From NCBI GenBank assembly GCA_028692395.1, contig JAQUXP010000015.1:1-64000 (forward strand): DNA of 64,000 nucleotides, read 5' to 3'. Made by a program: the position numbers and the translations under genes. The stretch comes from Lachnospiraceae bacterium (lineage in GTDB: Bacteria; Bacillota; Clostridia; Lachnospirales; Lachnospiraceae). Positions 7,338 through 16,690 of this stretch are shown in pieces. The notes beneath the pieces were generated by a model, which saw only the letters and a program-made list of their open reading frames with translations, was not told the origin of the DNA and did no database searches. Numbering within the stretch: position 1 is the stretch's first letter; every line of letters begins with the position of its first letter.

Positions 7338-9863
7338 TTAACGTACCTGCTTTACAGTTATATCAGTGGCAAATGCATTTTCGATGCAGATGGTTTTTAC
7401 CTGTCCGGGCAGCAGGTCGAAGTAATTGTCCGAGCACTTGTAATCACCTTCTACATATACGCCATGTGCGTAGCCTTTGCTGGTTACGGTAACCAGAGCG
7501 TTGTTGTCCTTTTGAGTCTGAGAAAGAATTTCAACAGAGGAAAGTACATAGTCCAGATTCCTGTTTTCCAGAGTGATTAGCATAACAGGATCAATTTCCT
7601 CAGAATCAGGGATCACAACGATGGTTCCCTTTGTCTCATCAAAATCAGGTGCTTTTTCTGTCAGCAGATAAGCTCTTTCGTGAGGATCCAGATGGAAATC
7701 CACCATCCGGGTATCACGGATTGCTCCATCAAAGGAAACATAGCCATATTCTGCCTTGAAATCAAGAGGAACAGCACCGTCATTCATTCCCTGTACCACA
7801 ATTTCATCATTTACCTTTCGGATACTTACTTTTTTATGAGCCAGCGCACGCTTTACGCCATAGAAAGAGATCTTTCTTCTCAGGTAATAGTCAATAATTG
7901 TCCAGCCTACCTCGCCCCAGGTATCGTTGTACATCCAGAAGATGCCGCCGGAGCAGAAATCTTTAAAACGGATGGCTTCCAGGGAATAACCAAGTACGCT
8001 GCCATGAACCATACCTCCATACAGCAGATAGTCTTCGATAGAGAGCTTATCTGCACGATCTACATAGTGTTTTTCGATTCCGGCATATACAGTTTCTTTT
8101 TCAAACACATTTAAGTGCATCTCCCAAGGACGTCCCTGACGAATAATGGATTCATCTGGTTTCAGGTCAAGATAGTCCCGCATGGTCTGCATGGAGCATG
8201 GACCAACATAACCATATTCGCTGACAAACTTGGACTTGATGTCATCATAAGCAAGAAGATCTACACGTTCCTCCATTTTGCTGCTCATAAAAGCATCTCT
8301 CCAGCGATGCACATCACCGATGGTATCATCGTTAGGAAGCTTTCCGCCATAAGGAGAACTGTTCCAGTAAGGGATATGGGGGCAGTTATTGTGCATAACT
8401 TCTTTTGCGATGATGTTGGGTATGGATAAACCATAGGAATGGTTGTGCGTAATTTCAATGCCCCATTTTGGCGTATCGATTTTGTTAAAAAGCCAGTGGT
8501 TTTCATTGGTTCCACAGAACAGGCCGATACATGCATGGTTGCGAAGACGCTTTGTCTGGTAATCCATCTCTGCGGCAGCGAGATTACGGAACCACTCCTG
8601 ATGATCAGGATAGGTTGAGCAGGCAAACATAAAATCGTGCCACAACAGAATGCCTAATTTGTCACAGGTTTCATAGAAGAAATCTGTCTCATAGAGTCCA
8701 CCACCCCAGATACGGATAGAGTTAAAGTTGGCGTTAATTGCTTCATCCAGAAGCTGTGTGACTTTTTTCTGGGTAGTACGTGCGTAAATGGAGTCATTTG
8801 GAATCCAGTCACCGCCCTTGGCGAAGATCGGTACATTGTTTACTACGAAAGTAAACTTGCGGTTTTCTCCATCGATAGGTGAGGTGTCTAAAGTTACTGT
8901 ACGAATACCATAGGAAAACTCAGGCCACTGCTCAGTACTTCCTTCGCAGTCTGCGTAAATGCTGACAGTATACAGTGGCTGCTGACCATATCCGTTTGGC
9001 CACCAAAGCTGCGGGTTTTCAACCTGCAGCGAGGTTTCAATATAGTTTGTACCGGAAGTCAGCAGAACACTTTTTTCTGTCGAAGAACTGCAGAGTTTTC
9101 CGTTGATGGAAAGGTCCACATGCAGATCACAGATCTTACTTCCGATAATGTCCAGATCTTCAATATTGACGGTGACATCCAGAAGTGCAGGCGCAGCAAT
9201 TGTTTTGGTGACAACAGAGATATCGCGGATAGCGATATTTTTGTAGCCCTGAAGTTGTACATCTCCGGTAATTCCGCAGGTCACAACCCGGGGACCCCAG
9301 TCCCATCCAACTGTATACTGCGGCCTTCTGACAAAGGAGCGACGTTTGTCACCACGATATTTGCCGCCGTTATCATATTCGGTGCAGACTGCCCAGTCGA
9401 TTTCTGACAGCTCTTCGTCACTGATTTCCTCTAATCCGGTGGAAACTCTTACACAGATTTCATTGATACCTTCCTTTAAAACTGCTTTTACGTCTTTTTT
9501 GAATGGAAAATGTACATCACAGTGTGAACCCAGATATACATCATTCAGGAAGATGTCACTTCTGGTATCCAGCCGTTCTAATGACAATTCTATCACATCA
9601 TTATCCAGATCAATTCCCTCTAAGGTAAAGGATTTACAAAACCACCAGGAACGGTGTTCTACCCATTCTGACTCCAGACAGTAATCAGATTTTACAGGAT
9701 CCTTAATGATACCTTTTTCAATCAACGGCATTCTTACGTCCGTTGGAAGAGAACAGTCAAGCCACCCATCAGAAAAGGCTTTTACTTTTGCCAGATCATT
9801 TCTTTCATAATGCAGGGGTGCTTCGTGAAGTTTCCAGTTGTTATTTAACTTGAGTTGCTGCAT
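7338..9863 (-). CDS. Beta-mannosidase, glycoside hydrolase family 2
   Basis: The 841-residue exo-hydrolase releases mannose from the non-reducing end of beta-mannosides. N-terminal jelly-roll and immunoglobulin-like domains lead into a TIM barrel with the family motifs WIPNDS, NSIRIWGGG and LLWHDFMFAC. The acid/base is the Glu of GTNEN and the nucleophile is probably the Glu of VSEYGYVG. No signal peptide is present, so it acts in the cytoplasm on imported oligosaccharides. The ATG at 9863 follows AAAGGAGG; longer in-frame starts lack one. It is divergent from the lyxose-isomerase/ABC operon, which supplies the transport and mannose isomerisation steps. Confidence 0.92.
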   Translation of the reverse strand: MQQLKLNNNWKLHEAPLHYERNDLAKVKAFSDGWLDCSLPTDVRMPLIEKGIIKDPVKSDYCLESEWVEHRSWWFCKSFTLEGIDLDNDVIELSLERLDTRSDIFLNDVYLGSHCDVHFPFKKDVKAVLKEGINEICVRVSTGLEEISDEELSEIDWAVCTEYDNGGKYRGDKRRSFVRRPQYTVGWDWGPRVVTCGITGDVQLQGYKNIAIRDISVVTKTIAAPALLDVTVNIEDLDIIGSKICDLHVDLSINGKLCSSSTEKSVLLTSGTNYIETSLQVENPQLWWPNGYGQQPLYTVSIYADCEGSTEQWPEFSYGIRTVTLDTSPIDGENRKFTFVVNNVPIFAKGGDWIPNDSIYARTTQKKVTQLLDEAINANFNSIRIWGGGLYETDFFYETCDKLGILLWHDFMFACSTYPDHQEWFRNLAAAEMDYQTKRLRNHACIGLFCGTNENHWLFNKIDTPKWGIEITHNHSYGLSIPNIIAKEVMHNNCPHIPYWNSSPYGGKLPNDDTIGDVHRWRDAFMSSKMEERVDLLAYDDIKSKFVSEYGYVGPCSMQTMRDYLDLKPDESIIRQGRPWEMHLNVFEKETVYAGIEKHYVDRADKLSIEDYLLYGGMVHGSVLGYSLEAIRFKDFCSGGIFWMYNDTWGEVGWTIIDYYLRRKISFYGVKRALAHKKVSIRKVNDEIVVQGMNDGAVPLDFKAEYGYVSFDGAIRDTRMVDFHLDPHERAYLLTEKAPDFDETKGTIVVIPDSEEIDPVMLITLENRNLDYVLSSVEILSQTQKDNNALVTVTSKGYAHGVYVEGDYKCSDNYFDLLPGQVKTICIENAFATDITVKQVR

Positions 9864-9915
9864 AGATAATTCCTCCTTTGATTTTCGCATGGAAAAGCAA
9901 TAATTGTTGTTGTAT

Positions 9916-9946
9916 ATAATACACACTATTTACAAATGAAAGTCAA
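9916..9946 (-). promoter_or_regulatory. Likely promoter of the beta-mannosidase gene
   Basis: On the minus strand TTGACT (9941-9946) is followed by TGTATT at 17-bp spacing or TATTAT at 19 bp. The -35 is good and the -10 imperfect. Confidence 0.45.
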
Positions 9947-10040
9947 TAGAAAAACAGTAAAAACGGTAGAAAATATCATTTTTGTACAATACTATTAAAA
10001 ACAAGTCCTACATTTTGTGTAAAATATAACCAAAAATCAT

Positions 10041-10085
10041 TTGACAAACCCTGAGTAATTGTGTAATCTGAAAGCATCAATTGAT
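10041..10085 (+). promoter_or_regulatory. Promoter and possible operator of the mannoside operon
   Basis: TTGACA (10041-10046), a 17-bp spacer and TAATCT (10064-10069). A 10-bp palindrome ATCAATTGAT (10076-10085) covers the expected transcription start, a plausible place for the operon's own ROK repressor to bind; binding is inference. Confidence 0.6.
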
Positions 10086-10127
10086 AAACACTTATTACAA
10101 ATCGAACAAAAAGGAAAGGGTGTGACT

Positions 10128-10670
10128 ATGAAAAAAGATGATATCGAAAACCTCAGAGAGGAGGTGCTGGTTTATTTTGATAAGGCGCAGATCAAATTAA
10201 CTCAGCAGGAGAAAGCAAATATTGAAATTGCGGATTTTGGTCTTGGTGATATTCGCAGAGTAGGATTGCAAAGTGTGGTCTACATTAATACGGAACGATG
10301 CTGTGCGAAGGAAATGGTTTTATTTCCCCATCAGACATGTCCGGAACACTGTCATCCGCCAATCGGTAAAGAGTATCAGGGAAAAGAGGAGACCTTCCGG
10401 GTGCGGATGGGAAGCTGTTTTTTATATGTAGAAGGGGAAAGAAGTCAGAACCCTGGGGCGCAGCCACCAAAGGGATATGAGGGAACTTATACCGTGTTCC
10501 ACGAGATTGAACTGCACGAAGGAGAGCAATACACGTTGACACCGAACACCAAGCATTGGTTTCAGGCTGGTGCAAAAGGAGCAATTGTTAGTGAATTCAG
10601 TACCCATTGCTATGACGAATATGATATATTTACAGATGAGAAGATCAACAGGATTCCGGTGATCTCATAA
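10128..10670 (+). CDS. D-lyxose/D-mannose isomerase (cupin)
   Basis: The 180-residue cupin-fold, metal-dependent ketol-isomerase belongs to the D-lyxose isomerase family, which interconverts D-lyxose/D-xylulose and D-mannose/D-fructose. Metal ligands are visible in PEHCHPP and in the later TPNTKHWFQAG strand. Beside a beta-mannosidase the mannose-to-fructose reaction is the likelier job, giving fructose for central metabolism. The ATG at 10128 behind AAGGAAAGGG is chosen; the longer ORF start at 10059 overlaps the promoter's -10. It is first in an operon with the ROK regulator and sugar ABC genes. Confidence 0.85.
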   Translation: MKKDDIENLREEVLVYFDKAQIKLTQQEKANIEIADFGLGDIRRVGLQSVVYINTERCCAKEMVLFPHQTCPEHCHPPIGKEYQGKEETFRVRMGSCFLYVEGERSQNPGAQPPKGYEGTYTVFHEIELHEGEQYTLTPNTKHWFQAGAKGAIVSEFSTHCYDEYDIFTDEKINRIPVIS

Positions 10671-10696
10671 ATAACATAGTCAGTGGGAGAATAATT

Positions 10697-11926
10697 ATGG
10701 AAGCGGTAGAAAACAAAAGAAAAAAGGCAAAAGCAAAGAATCTTCAATTTTTGAGGAACACCAATCGTGCGGCAATCATCAGAGAGTTAGTATTGGGGAA
10801 TGCAAACAGCAGAATCGAATTGTCAAAACAGCTGGGACTCTCAAGAATGGCAATCAGTGCCATGGTAAATGAGCTGATTGAGCAGAATTATATTGAAGAG
10901 GATGCAGGAGTTCCTGTCACAGCTATGCCAAAAAGTTCTGGAAGAAATCCAGTGATGTTAAATGTTCCGAATAAATGCATTAATGCCATCGGTATCTATA
11001 TTAAAAGATATGAAGTGCACTGCATTGTAGCAGATATTAAGGGTGATATCTTTTATCATGACTTTAGGGTATTGCCGGTTGATGCAGATAACGGTATCTT
11101 TATTTCAATTTTATATGATCTTCTGGATCGTGCAATTAAGAAGAATGAAGCCTATTATCTTTCAGGAATCGGAATTGCATCGATAGGACCACTGGATATC
11201 TATAATAAAAAGATTTTCTATCCGCCGAATTTTTACAAAATAGGAAATATTGATTTAGGGCAATTATTGGAAGAAAGATATCAGCTGCCTGTTTTTCTTG
11301 ACAATGATATGAATGCCAGTGCTGTGGCTGAGTATCTGTACGGAAATAACAGACAATATGGAACTCTGGTTTATGTTGGATTCAGTTCTGGTGTTGGTGC
11401 AGGTGTACTTATGAAAGGGCAGCTGCTGCATGGAAGTGCTGGATTTGCCGGTGAGATTGGACATATCTCAATTAATCCAGTAGGACCACTTTGCAGCTGT
11501 GGACAGCATGGATGCGTGGAAATCTATACCAGCACTTCCAATCTGTTAAACGCATCAGGAATGGAGTCAACACAGGAACTTGCCAAACTGCTTCAAAGGG
11601 AAACAATCCCCCGTTATGTAGCAGAGGCAGTGGATGATTGTCGAAATGCACTAAAAACATTATTAATAACTATTGCGAATTTATATGATCCGGAAATGAT
11701 TATATTAGGGGAAATTCCACAGGAAATATCATCTGTTTATATTACGGGAATGGAAGAATATATGAATAAACATATGTTTCATCATGGTTTCCAGAATATA
11801 CAGGTGAAGCTTTCGGAACTAGAGGAAAAAGCTGCATATTTGGGGGCAGCTGCTCTGGTGTTCCAGAAGATCTTCAGTGGAACAACCGTACTGCCGGATC
11901 ATGGGAAAAAAGAGAATGACGTATGA
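10697..11926 (+). CDS. ROK-family transcriptional regulator (NagC/XylR type)
   Basis: The 409-residue product has an N-terminal winged helix-turn-helix (residues about 20-75, SRIELSKQLGLSRMAISAMV) followed by a ROK sugar-kinase-like domain. The zinc-binding signature GHISINPVGPLCSCGQHGCVE-like region (C-x-C-x4-C) is intact. The ATP-binding DxGxT motif of true kinases is not evident near its start, which suits a repressor sensing a sugar. It sits between the isomerase and the ABC genes and probably represses this operon and the divergent mannosidase until mannosides are present. Confidence 0.9.
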   Translation: MEAVENKRKKAKAKNLQFLRNTNRAAIIRELVLGNANSRIELSKQLGLSRMAISAMVNELIEQNYIEEDAGVPVTAMPKSSGRNPVMLNVPNKCINAIGIYIKRYEVHCIVADIKGDIFYHDFRVLPVDADNGIFISILYDLLDRAIKKNEAYYLSGIGIASIGPLDIYNKKIFYPPNFYKIGNIDLGQLLEERYQLPVFLDNDMNASAVAEYLYGNNRQYGTLVYVGFSSGVGAGVLMKGQLLHGSAGFAGEIGHISINPVGPLCSCGQHGCVEIYTSTSNLLNASGMESTQELAKLLQRETIPRYVAEAVDDCRNALKTLLITIANLYDPEMIILGEIPQEISSVYITGMEEYMNKHMFHHGFQNIQVKLSELEEKAAYLGAAALVFQKIFSGTTVLPDHGKKENDV

Positions 11927-11944
11927 TCTTATGGAGGGTATGCG

Positions 11945-13324
11945 ATGAAAAAGCAGATAGTAGCATTGATGTTATCAGTTGTTATGGTAGGAAGCTTTGC
12001 AGGCTGTGGGAATAATCAGTCAGTTGTCGGAGGCGAATCGGAGGAGCCTTCTTCCGCTGCAAGTGCCAGTGAAACAGAAAAGACAGAAAGTGGAAAGACG
12101 GAGATTTCACTTCTGGTAGATGTGTCAAGAGATGTAGTGGGAGAATCCGGATATGGAACAGGATTTTATACAGCGCTGGATGACTGGCAGAAAGCCCATC
12201 CGGATGTAGAGATCAATATAGAAGAGATGGATCAAACGTCTTATCAGACTAAGATTACAGCACTGGGTTCTTCAGATGATATGCCGGATCTGTTCATGCT
12301 GAAGGGTTCCTGGACCAAAAACTTTGTGGACAATGGCTGGGTACAGGACATTACCGAAGATCTGGATGCAGATACTCAGTGGCGGGATGCTTATATCGAA
12401 GGTGCGTTTGAGTACGCAACACAGGATGGAAAGATATATGGTGTGCCAAGAGAGTCTCTTTCCACTGGATTAATCTTCTATAACGCAGATATGTGGTCAG
12501 AAATCGGATATGATGAATTTCCAACTACCTGGGACGAGCTGCTGGATGCGGTACAGAAATTTAATGAAAAAGGTATTACTGCATTTGTCATGGGAAATAA
12601 ACCTAACTGGCCTGCAGAGTCCTGCTGGCTCAGCACACTGGGAGACCGTTTTACCGGACCAGACTGGACCAGTTCGATATTGAAAGGTGACGGAGCCAAG
12701 TTTACAGATGATACGTTTGTCGCAGCACTTACTGCTTTCAAAGAGCTTGCGGATGCAGGTGCATTTAATGCGGACATCAACTCCATCGATGACCAGGAAC
12801 AGCAGAGTGTCTATTTTAACAAAAAAGCAGCAGCTGTTGCAAATGGTACATGGTTTATACCGACAGTAGATACCACTGCACCGGAAGACGTTAAGAATGC
12901 TACAAAACTGGCTGTACTTCCCTCTGTTACTGGAGGAAGTGAAAACCAGAATACGGTATCAGGTGGATGCGTCTGGTTTACTTCTATTTCTAATAAAGTG
13001 CAGGATGTAGCAAAAAGAGAGCTTTGCATCGATCTGCTGAAAGCGGTTACCGGAAAACAGGTTGGAGATATTACAGCATCTTATGGCGGAGTGACACCAT
13101 GGGCAAATCCTGAATATGACACCACAAAGGTTCCGGAACTGTATAACGAATATCTCAAATTAATGGAAACTACGGTGAATGTACCAGTATATGATGCATG
13201 CATGGACAGCGGAGTTATCGAGACCATGAATCAGGGCCTGCAGTCATTACTGATTGGTGAAAAAACACCGGAAGCGCTGGCGGAAGAGATTCAGCTGGAA
13301 CAGGATCAGGTAGTTATGGAATAG
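11945..13324 (+). CDS. Sugar ABC transporter substrate-binding lipoprotein
   Basis: This 459-residue family 1 extracellular solute-binding protein (SBP_bac_1) has lipobox SFAGC with Cys21 lipidated and a Ser/Glu-rich linker before the binding domain. Aromatic-rich stretches such as PNWPAESCWL and GGVTPWANPEY are typical of oligosaccharide binders. It delivers sugar to the two permeases just downstream; from its neighbours manno-oligosaccharides are the likely ligand (inference). The RBS is TGGAGGG. Confidence 0.9.
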   Translation: MKKQIVALMLSVVMVGSFAGCGNNQSVVGGESEEPSSAASASETEKTESGKTEISLLVDVSRDVVGESGYGTGFYTALDDWQKAHPDVEINIEEMDQTSYQTKITALGSSDDMPDLFMLKGSWTKNFVDNGWVQDITEDLDADTQWRDAYIEGAFEYATQDGKIYGVPRESLSTGLIFYNADMWSEIGYDEFPTTWDELLDAVQKFNEKGITAFVMGNKPNWPAESCWLSTLGDRFTGPDWTSSILKGDGAKFTDDTFVAALTAFKELADAGAFNADINSIDDQEQQSVYFNKKAAAVANGTWFIPTVDTTAPEDVKNATKLAVLPSVTGGSENQNTVSGGCVWFTSISNKVQDVAKRELCIDLLKAVTGKQVGDITASYGGVTPWANPEYDTTKVPELYNEYLKLMETTVNVPVYDACMDSGVIETMNQGLQSLLIGEKTPEALAEEIQLEQDQVVME

Positions 13325-13387
13325 CAGTGGGGCATGATGTAAGGAGGTACGCAAGTGCCTCCTTCTTCTGAAAAAGGAGGATGTAGC

Positions 13388-14299
13388 TTGAAGAAGAGTA
13401 AAAAACAGTACGCAATGAAGTCCGATATTAAGTGGGGGATTATCATCTGCCTTTTGCCGGCACTGTTAATTTATACCTATGTGGTAGTAGTTCCGATATT
13501 TAAGGCGTTTTACTTAAGCCTCTATAACTGGTCTGGCGGGGCAAAGATGAGTTTTGTTGGTCTGAAAAATTATTCGATTTTATTAAAAGATACAGCGTTT
13601 TGGGATTCCTTTGCAAATAATATCTGGATCACTATATTGTGCGTAATTGGACAGATTGGAATTGCTTTTATTTTTTCGGCACTGTTAAGTGCACGATTTA
13701 TGAAATTAAAGTCCATACATCGTGTAGTAGCATATTTTCCATCTACTATTTCAGCGGTAGTAGTAGGATTTGTATGGATGTTTATCTTTAATTATGATTA
13801 TGGCTTAATCAACTCGCTTCTGAGGGCAGTTGGGTTGGATAAGCTGGCAAGTGCGTGGCTTGACAATCCAGCCACTATTATACTGATTGTGAGTATTCCA
13901 CTGATTTGGCAGTACATCGGTTATTATATGGTAATTATCATGGCGGCAATGACCTCAATTGATACAAGCATTTATGAGGTTGCTGAGATAGACGGTGCTT
14001 CCGGTATTCAAAGAGCTTTGAAAATTACGCTTCCATTAATTAAGAGTTCTCTGTTGGTGGCAACGATGCTTTGCATTGCTGGAAATATGAAGATTTTTGA
14101 TCATATTTATGTTATGACCAATGGTGGACCGGGAACCAGTTCTATGGTTATGGCGTTGGATGTTTACAAGACAACCTTCATCAAGAATCGCTTTGGCTAT
14201 GCCAGTGCTATGTCAATCGCAATACTTATCTTAAGTCTGCTGCTGGTGGGCGGAGTTCGGCTGCTGGTGATGAGACCCTGGAAAAAGGAGGAAAATTGA
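13388..14299 (+). CDS. Sugar ABC transporter permease, MalF-like
   Basis: This 303-residue CUT1 permease has six helices and the cytoplasmic EAA loop (YEVAEIDGASGIQRALKITLP), which docks the ATPase. I prefer the TTG at 13388 because AAAGGAGG lies 7 nt upstream; the GTG at 13355 would include that site in the coding region. It pairs with the permease at 14303. No ATPase gene is in the cluster, so a shared MsmK-type ATPase encoded elsewhere must energise it. Confidence 0.88.
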   Translation: MKKSKKQYAMKSDIKWGIIICLLPALLIYTYVVVVPIFKAFYLSLYNWSGGAKMSFVGLKNYSILLKDTAFWDSFANNIWITILCVIGQIGIAFIFSALLSARFMKLKSIHRVVAYFPSTISAVVVGFVWMFIFNYDYGLINSLLRAVGLDKLASAWLDNPATIILIVSIPLIWQYIGYYMVIIMAAMTSIDTSIYEVAEIDGASGIQRALKITLPLIKSSLLVATMLCIAGNMKIFDHIYVMTNGGPGTSSMVMALDVYKTTFIKNRFGYASAMSIAILILSLLLVGGVRLLVMRPWKKEEN

Positions 14300-14302
14300 C
14301 AG

Positions 14303-15151
14303 ATGAAAAAACCAAAAAAAGTAGTAACATGGAAGAGTATTCCACGTTTTTTTGCAAACCTTATTATGATATTGTTTTCTGTCTCCTGTGTATTCCCGAT
14401 TATCTGGCTTTTTGGTTCTTCACTAAAGACGGAAAGTGAGTTCATGCAATCCTCCATGGCACTTCCGGCAGCGTTTAATCTGAAGAATTACATATCCATT
14501 TTCACAGAGACAAAGATGCTTTTATATATGCTGAATAGTTTTCGCAATACGGTGATTTCGGTGGCCATTATTGTGGTGGTTTCATTTTTGGCAGCATATG
14601 TTTTGTCTAGGTATCGCTTCCGGGGACGAAACGCAATCTATAATTATTTTATGCTGGGAATGTTAATACCCATTCATGCGTTGCTGGTGCCTATGTATGT
14701 GCAGTTTAAGCAGGCAGGTCTGGCTAATCACTGGTATACCCTGCTGTTTCCCTACATTGCCTTTGGGCTTCCGATTTCTATTATGCTGATTGAAAGCTAT
14801 GTTGCTTCCATACCAAAAGAACTGGAAGAGGCAGCGGCTATCGATGGCTGTGGATTTTTTAAGACCATCTTTAAAGTCGTATTTCCACTTACCGGACCAA
14901 TATTGGCAACGGTTGCGATTATTCAGTTCTTTGCTGTGTGGAATGAATTTTCCTTTGCCCTGATCCTGGTAAGCAAAGAAATACTGCGAACAGTTCCTGT
15001 TGGACTGACTATGTTTAAGGGTGCGTATACGGTGGATTATCCACGTATGATGGCAGGAATTTTGTTCACCATGTTCCCGGTAATGCTTCTGTATTTTGCT
15101 TTTAGTAAGAGAATTATAGAAAGTATGGTTGCGGGAGCAGTAAAGGGATAA
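14303..15151 (+). CDS. Sugar ABC transporter permease, MalG-like
   Basis: This is the 282-residue partner permease of the CUT1 family, with six helices and the EAA loop LEEAAAIDGCGFFKTIFKVV. It starts 3 nt after the preceding gene's stop region and is the last gene of the operon, closed by a terminator 20 bp downstream. Confidence 0.9.
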   Translation: MKKPKKVVTWKSIPRFFANLIMILFSVSCVFPIIWLFGSSLKTESEFMQSSMALPAAFNLKNYISIFTETKMLLYMLNSFRNTVISVAIIVVVSFLAAYVLSRYRFRGRNAIYNYFMLGMLIPIHALLVPMYVQFKQAGLANHWYTLLFPYIAFGLPISIMLIESYVASIPKELEEAAAIDGCGFFKTIFKVVFPLTGPILATVAIIQFFAVWNEFSFALILVSKEILRTVPVGLTMFKGAYTVDYPRMMAGILFTMFPVMLLYFAFSKRIIESMVAGAVKG

Positions 15152-15170
15152 AAAGTATATAAGGTATACA

Positions 15171-15207
15171 AAGACGACAGGTGCATCAGTATCCTGCCGT
15201 CTTTTTT
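15171..15207 (+). terminator. Terminator of the mannoside operon
   Basis: AAGACGaCAGG pairs with CCTGcCGTCTT around an 11-nt loop and is followed by a run of T. Confidence 0.88.
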
Positions 15208-15221
15208 GGTGCAAATTCACA

Positions 15222-15259
15222 GATAATTAATAGCTTAATTATCCGGAGAAGAGTATAAT
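15222..15259 (+). promoter_or_regulatory. Promoter with AT-rich palindromic operator before the second MATE gene
   Basis: GATAATTAA (15222-15230) and TTAATTATC (15235-15243) form a perfect 9-bp inverted repeat around TAGC. TATAAT lies at 15254-15259, so the palindrome covers the -35 region. AT-rich palindromes like this are typical MarR/TetR operators in front of efflux genes; no such regulator is encoded beside it. Confidence 0.5.
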
Positions 15260-15300
15260 ATTTATTAGGTATAGTAAAAAACGACAGGGAAAGATGAATA

Positions 15301-16674
15301 GTGAATAATGAAAATGAAGTAACCAGTAAAAGTGATTTTTCCACCGGAAGTGTCTGGCGTCATATTGTGGCTCTGGCAGTCCCTATGACAGCGGCGCAGC
15401 TGGTGCAGGTTTTGTATAATATCGTGGACCGGATCTATATCGGGCATCTCAAGGGGGCATCTTCTCTGGCACTGACCGGGGTGGGGCTGACATTTCCGAT
15501 TATAACCCTGATCATTGCCTGTACGAACCTTTTTGGCATGGGTGGGAGTCCTCTCTGCTCTATCGCAAGAGGAAAGCGTGATGAGGAGCAGGCGGAAAAA
15601 ATCATGGGAAATACCTGTGGCATGCTGATCCTTTCCAGCGTCCTGTTAATGGCAGTGGGGTTTATGTTTATGAAGCCGGTACTTTATCTTTTTGGTGCCA
15701 GCGATCAGACCTATCTGTATGCAAAGTCGTATCTTGAGATCTATCTGGTGGGGACACCCTGTGTGATGATAGGAACAGGGATGAATGGTTTTATTAATCT
15801 CCAGGGATTTGCGAGAACAGGGATGCTGACTGTTATGATTGGGGCAGTTATTAATATTATATTGGATCCGATCTTTATCTTTGTGTTTGATATGGGAGTG
15901 GCCGGCGCCGCAGTTGCTACGGTGATTGCGCAGGCGGTCTCGGCAGTGTGGGTTCTCAGGTTTCTTCTGGGAAAACAGACGCTTTTGCTATTGAAAAGGA
16001 AATATCTGAAGCCAGTCTGGAGTCTGCAAAAGGAGATCCTGAGTCTTGGTCTGGCAGGCTTTATCATGTCTGCTACGAACAGCCTGGTACAGGTAGTGTG
16101 CAACTCCTCTCTGCAGCAGTACGGCGGAGATCTCTATGTAGGAATTATAACGGTCATCAATTCGGTACGGGAAGTTATTATGCTTCCGGTTAATGGAATT
16201 ACCTCTGCAGCGCAGCCGGTACTTGGTTTTAATTATGGTGCGAAGGAATATAGACGGGTAAAAAAGGCAATTGTATTCTTATCAGCCAGCCTGATCTTCT
16301 ATACGCTTATGGCATGGCTGTTTGTACTTGTGGCACCGAAGCTTTTGTTTGGTATCTTTACAGAGGATCCGGGGCTGATAAAATATGGAATTCCTGCCAT
16401 GCATATTTACTTTTTTGGATTTTTTATGATGGCACTGCAGTTTTCCGGGCAGTCCACCTTTGTGGGACTGGGACAGTCGAGACAGGCAATCTTCTTTTCC
16501 CTGTTTCGTAAGGTTATCATCGTGGTACCCCTTACCATTTTGCTGCCTCATATTGCTTCACTAGGGGTAAATGGAGTGTTTTTGGCGGAACCCATATCCA
16601 ATTTTGTGGGTGGTACAGCCAGTTTCGTGACGATGCTTTTTACTGTAAGAAGAATCTGCGCAGAGACAAAGTAG
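15301..16674 (+). CDS. MATE family efflux transporter (second)
   Basis: The 457-residue, 12-helix MATE protein belongs to a different subgroup from the one at 5873: it opens GSVWRHIVALAVPMTAAQLV and carries NIVDRIYIGHLKG and VNGITSAAQPVLGFNYGAKE, as in the DinF/NorM-like group common in Firmicutes. GTG is used as start. The ABC exporter genes follow after a 16-nt gap and are probably co-transcribed from the palindrome-controlled promoter. Confidence 0.9.
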   Translation: MNNENEVTSKSDFSTGSVWRHIVALAVPMTAAQLVQVLYNIVDRIYIGHLKGASSLALTGVGLTFPIITLIIACTNLFGMGGSPLCSIARGKRDEEQAEKIMGNTCGMLILSSVLLMAVGFMFMKPVLYLFGASDQTYLYAKSYLEIYLVGTPCVMIGTGMNGFINLQGFARTGMLTVMIGAVINIILDPIFIFVFDMGVAGAAVATVIAQAVSAVWVLRFLLGKQTLLLLKRKYLKPVWSLQKEILSLGLAGFIMSATNSLVQVVCNSSLQQYGGDLYVGIITVINSVREVIMLPVNGITSAAQPVLGFNYGAKEYRRVKKAIVFLSASLIFYTLMAWLFVLVAPKLLFGIFTEDPGLIKYGIPAMHIYFFGFFMMALQFSGQSTFVGLGQSRQAIFFSLFRKVIIVVPLTILLPHIASLGVNGVFLAEPISNFVGGTASFVTMLFTVRRICAETK

Positions 16675-16690
16675 AAGAAAGGAGCATCCT

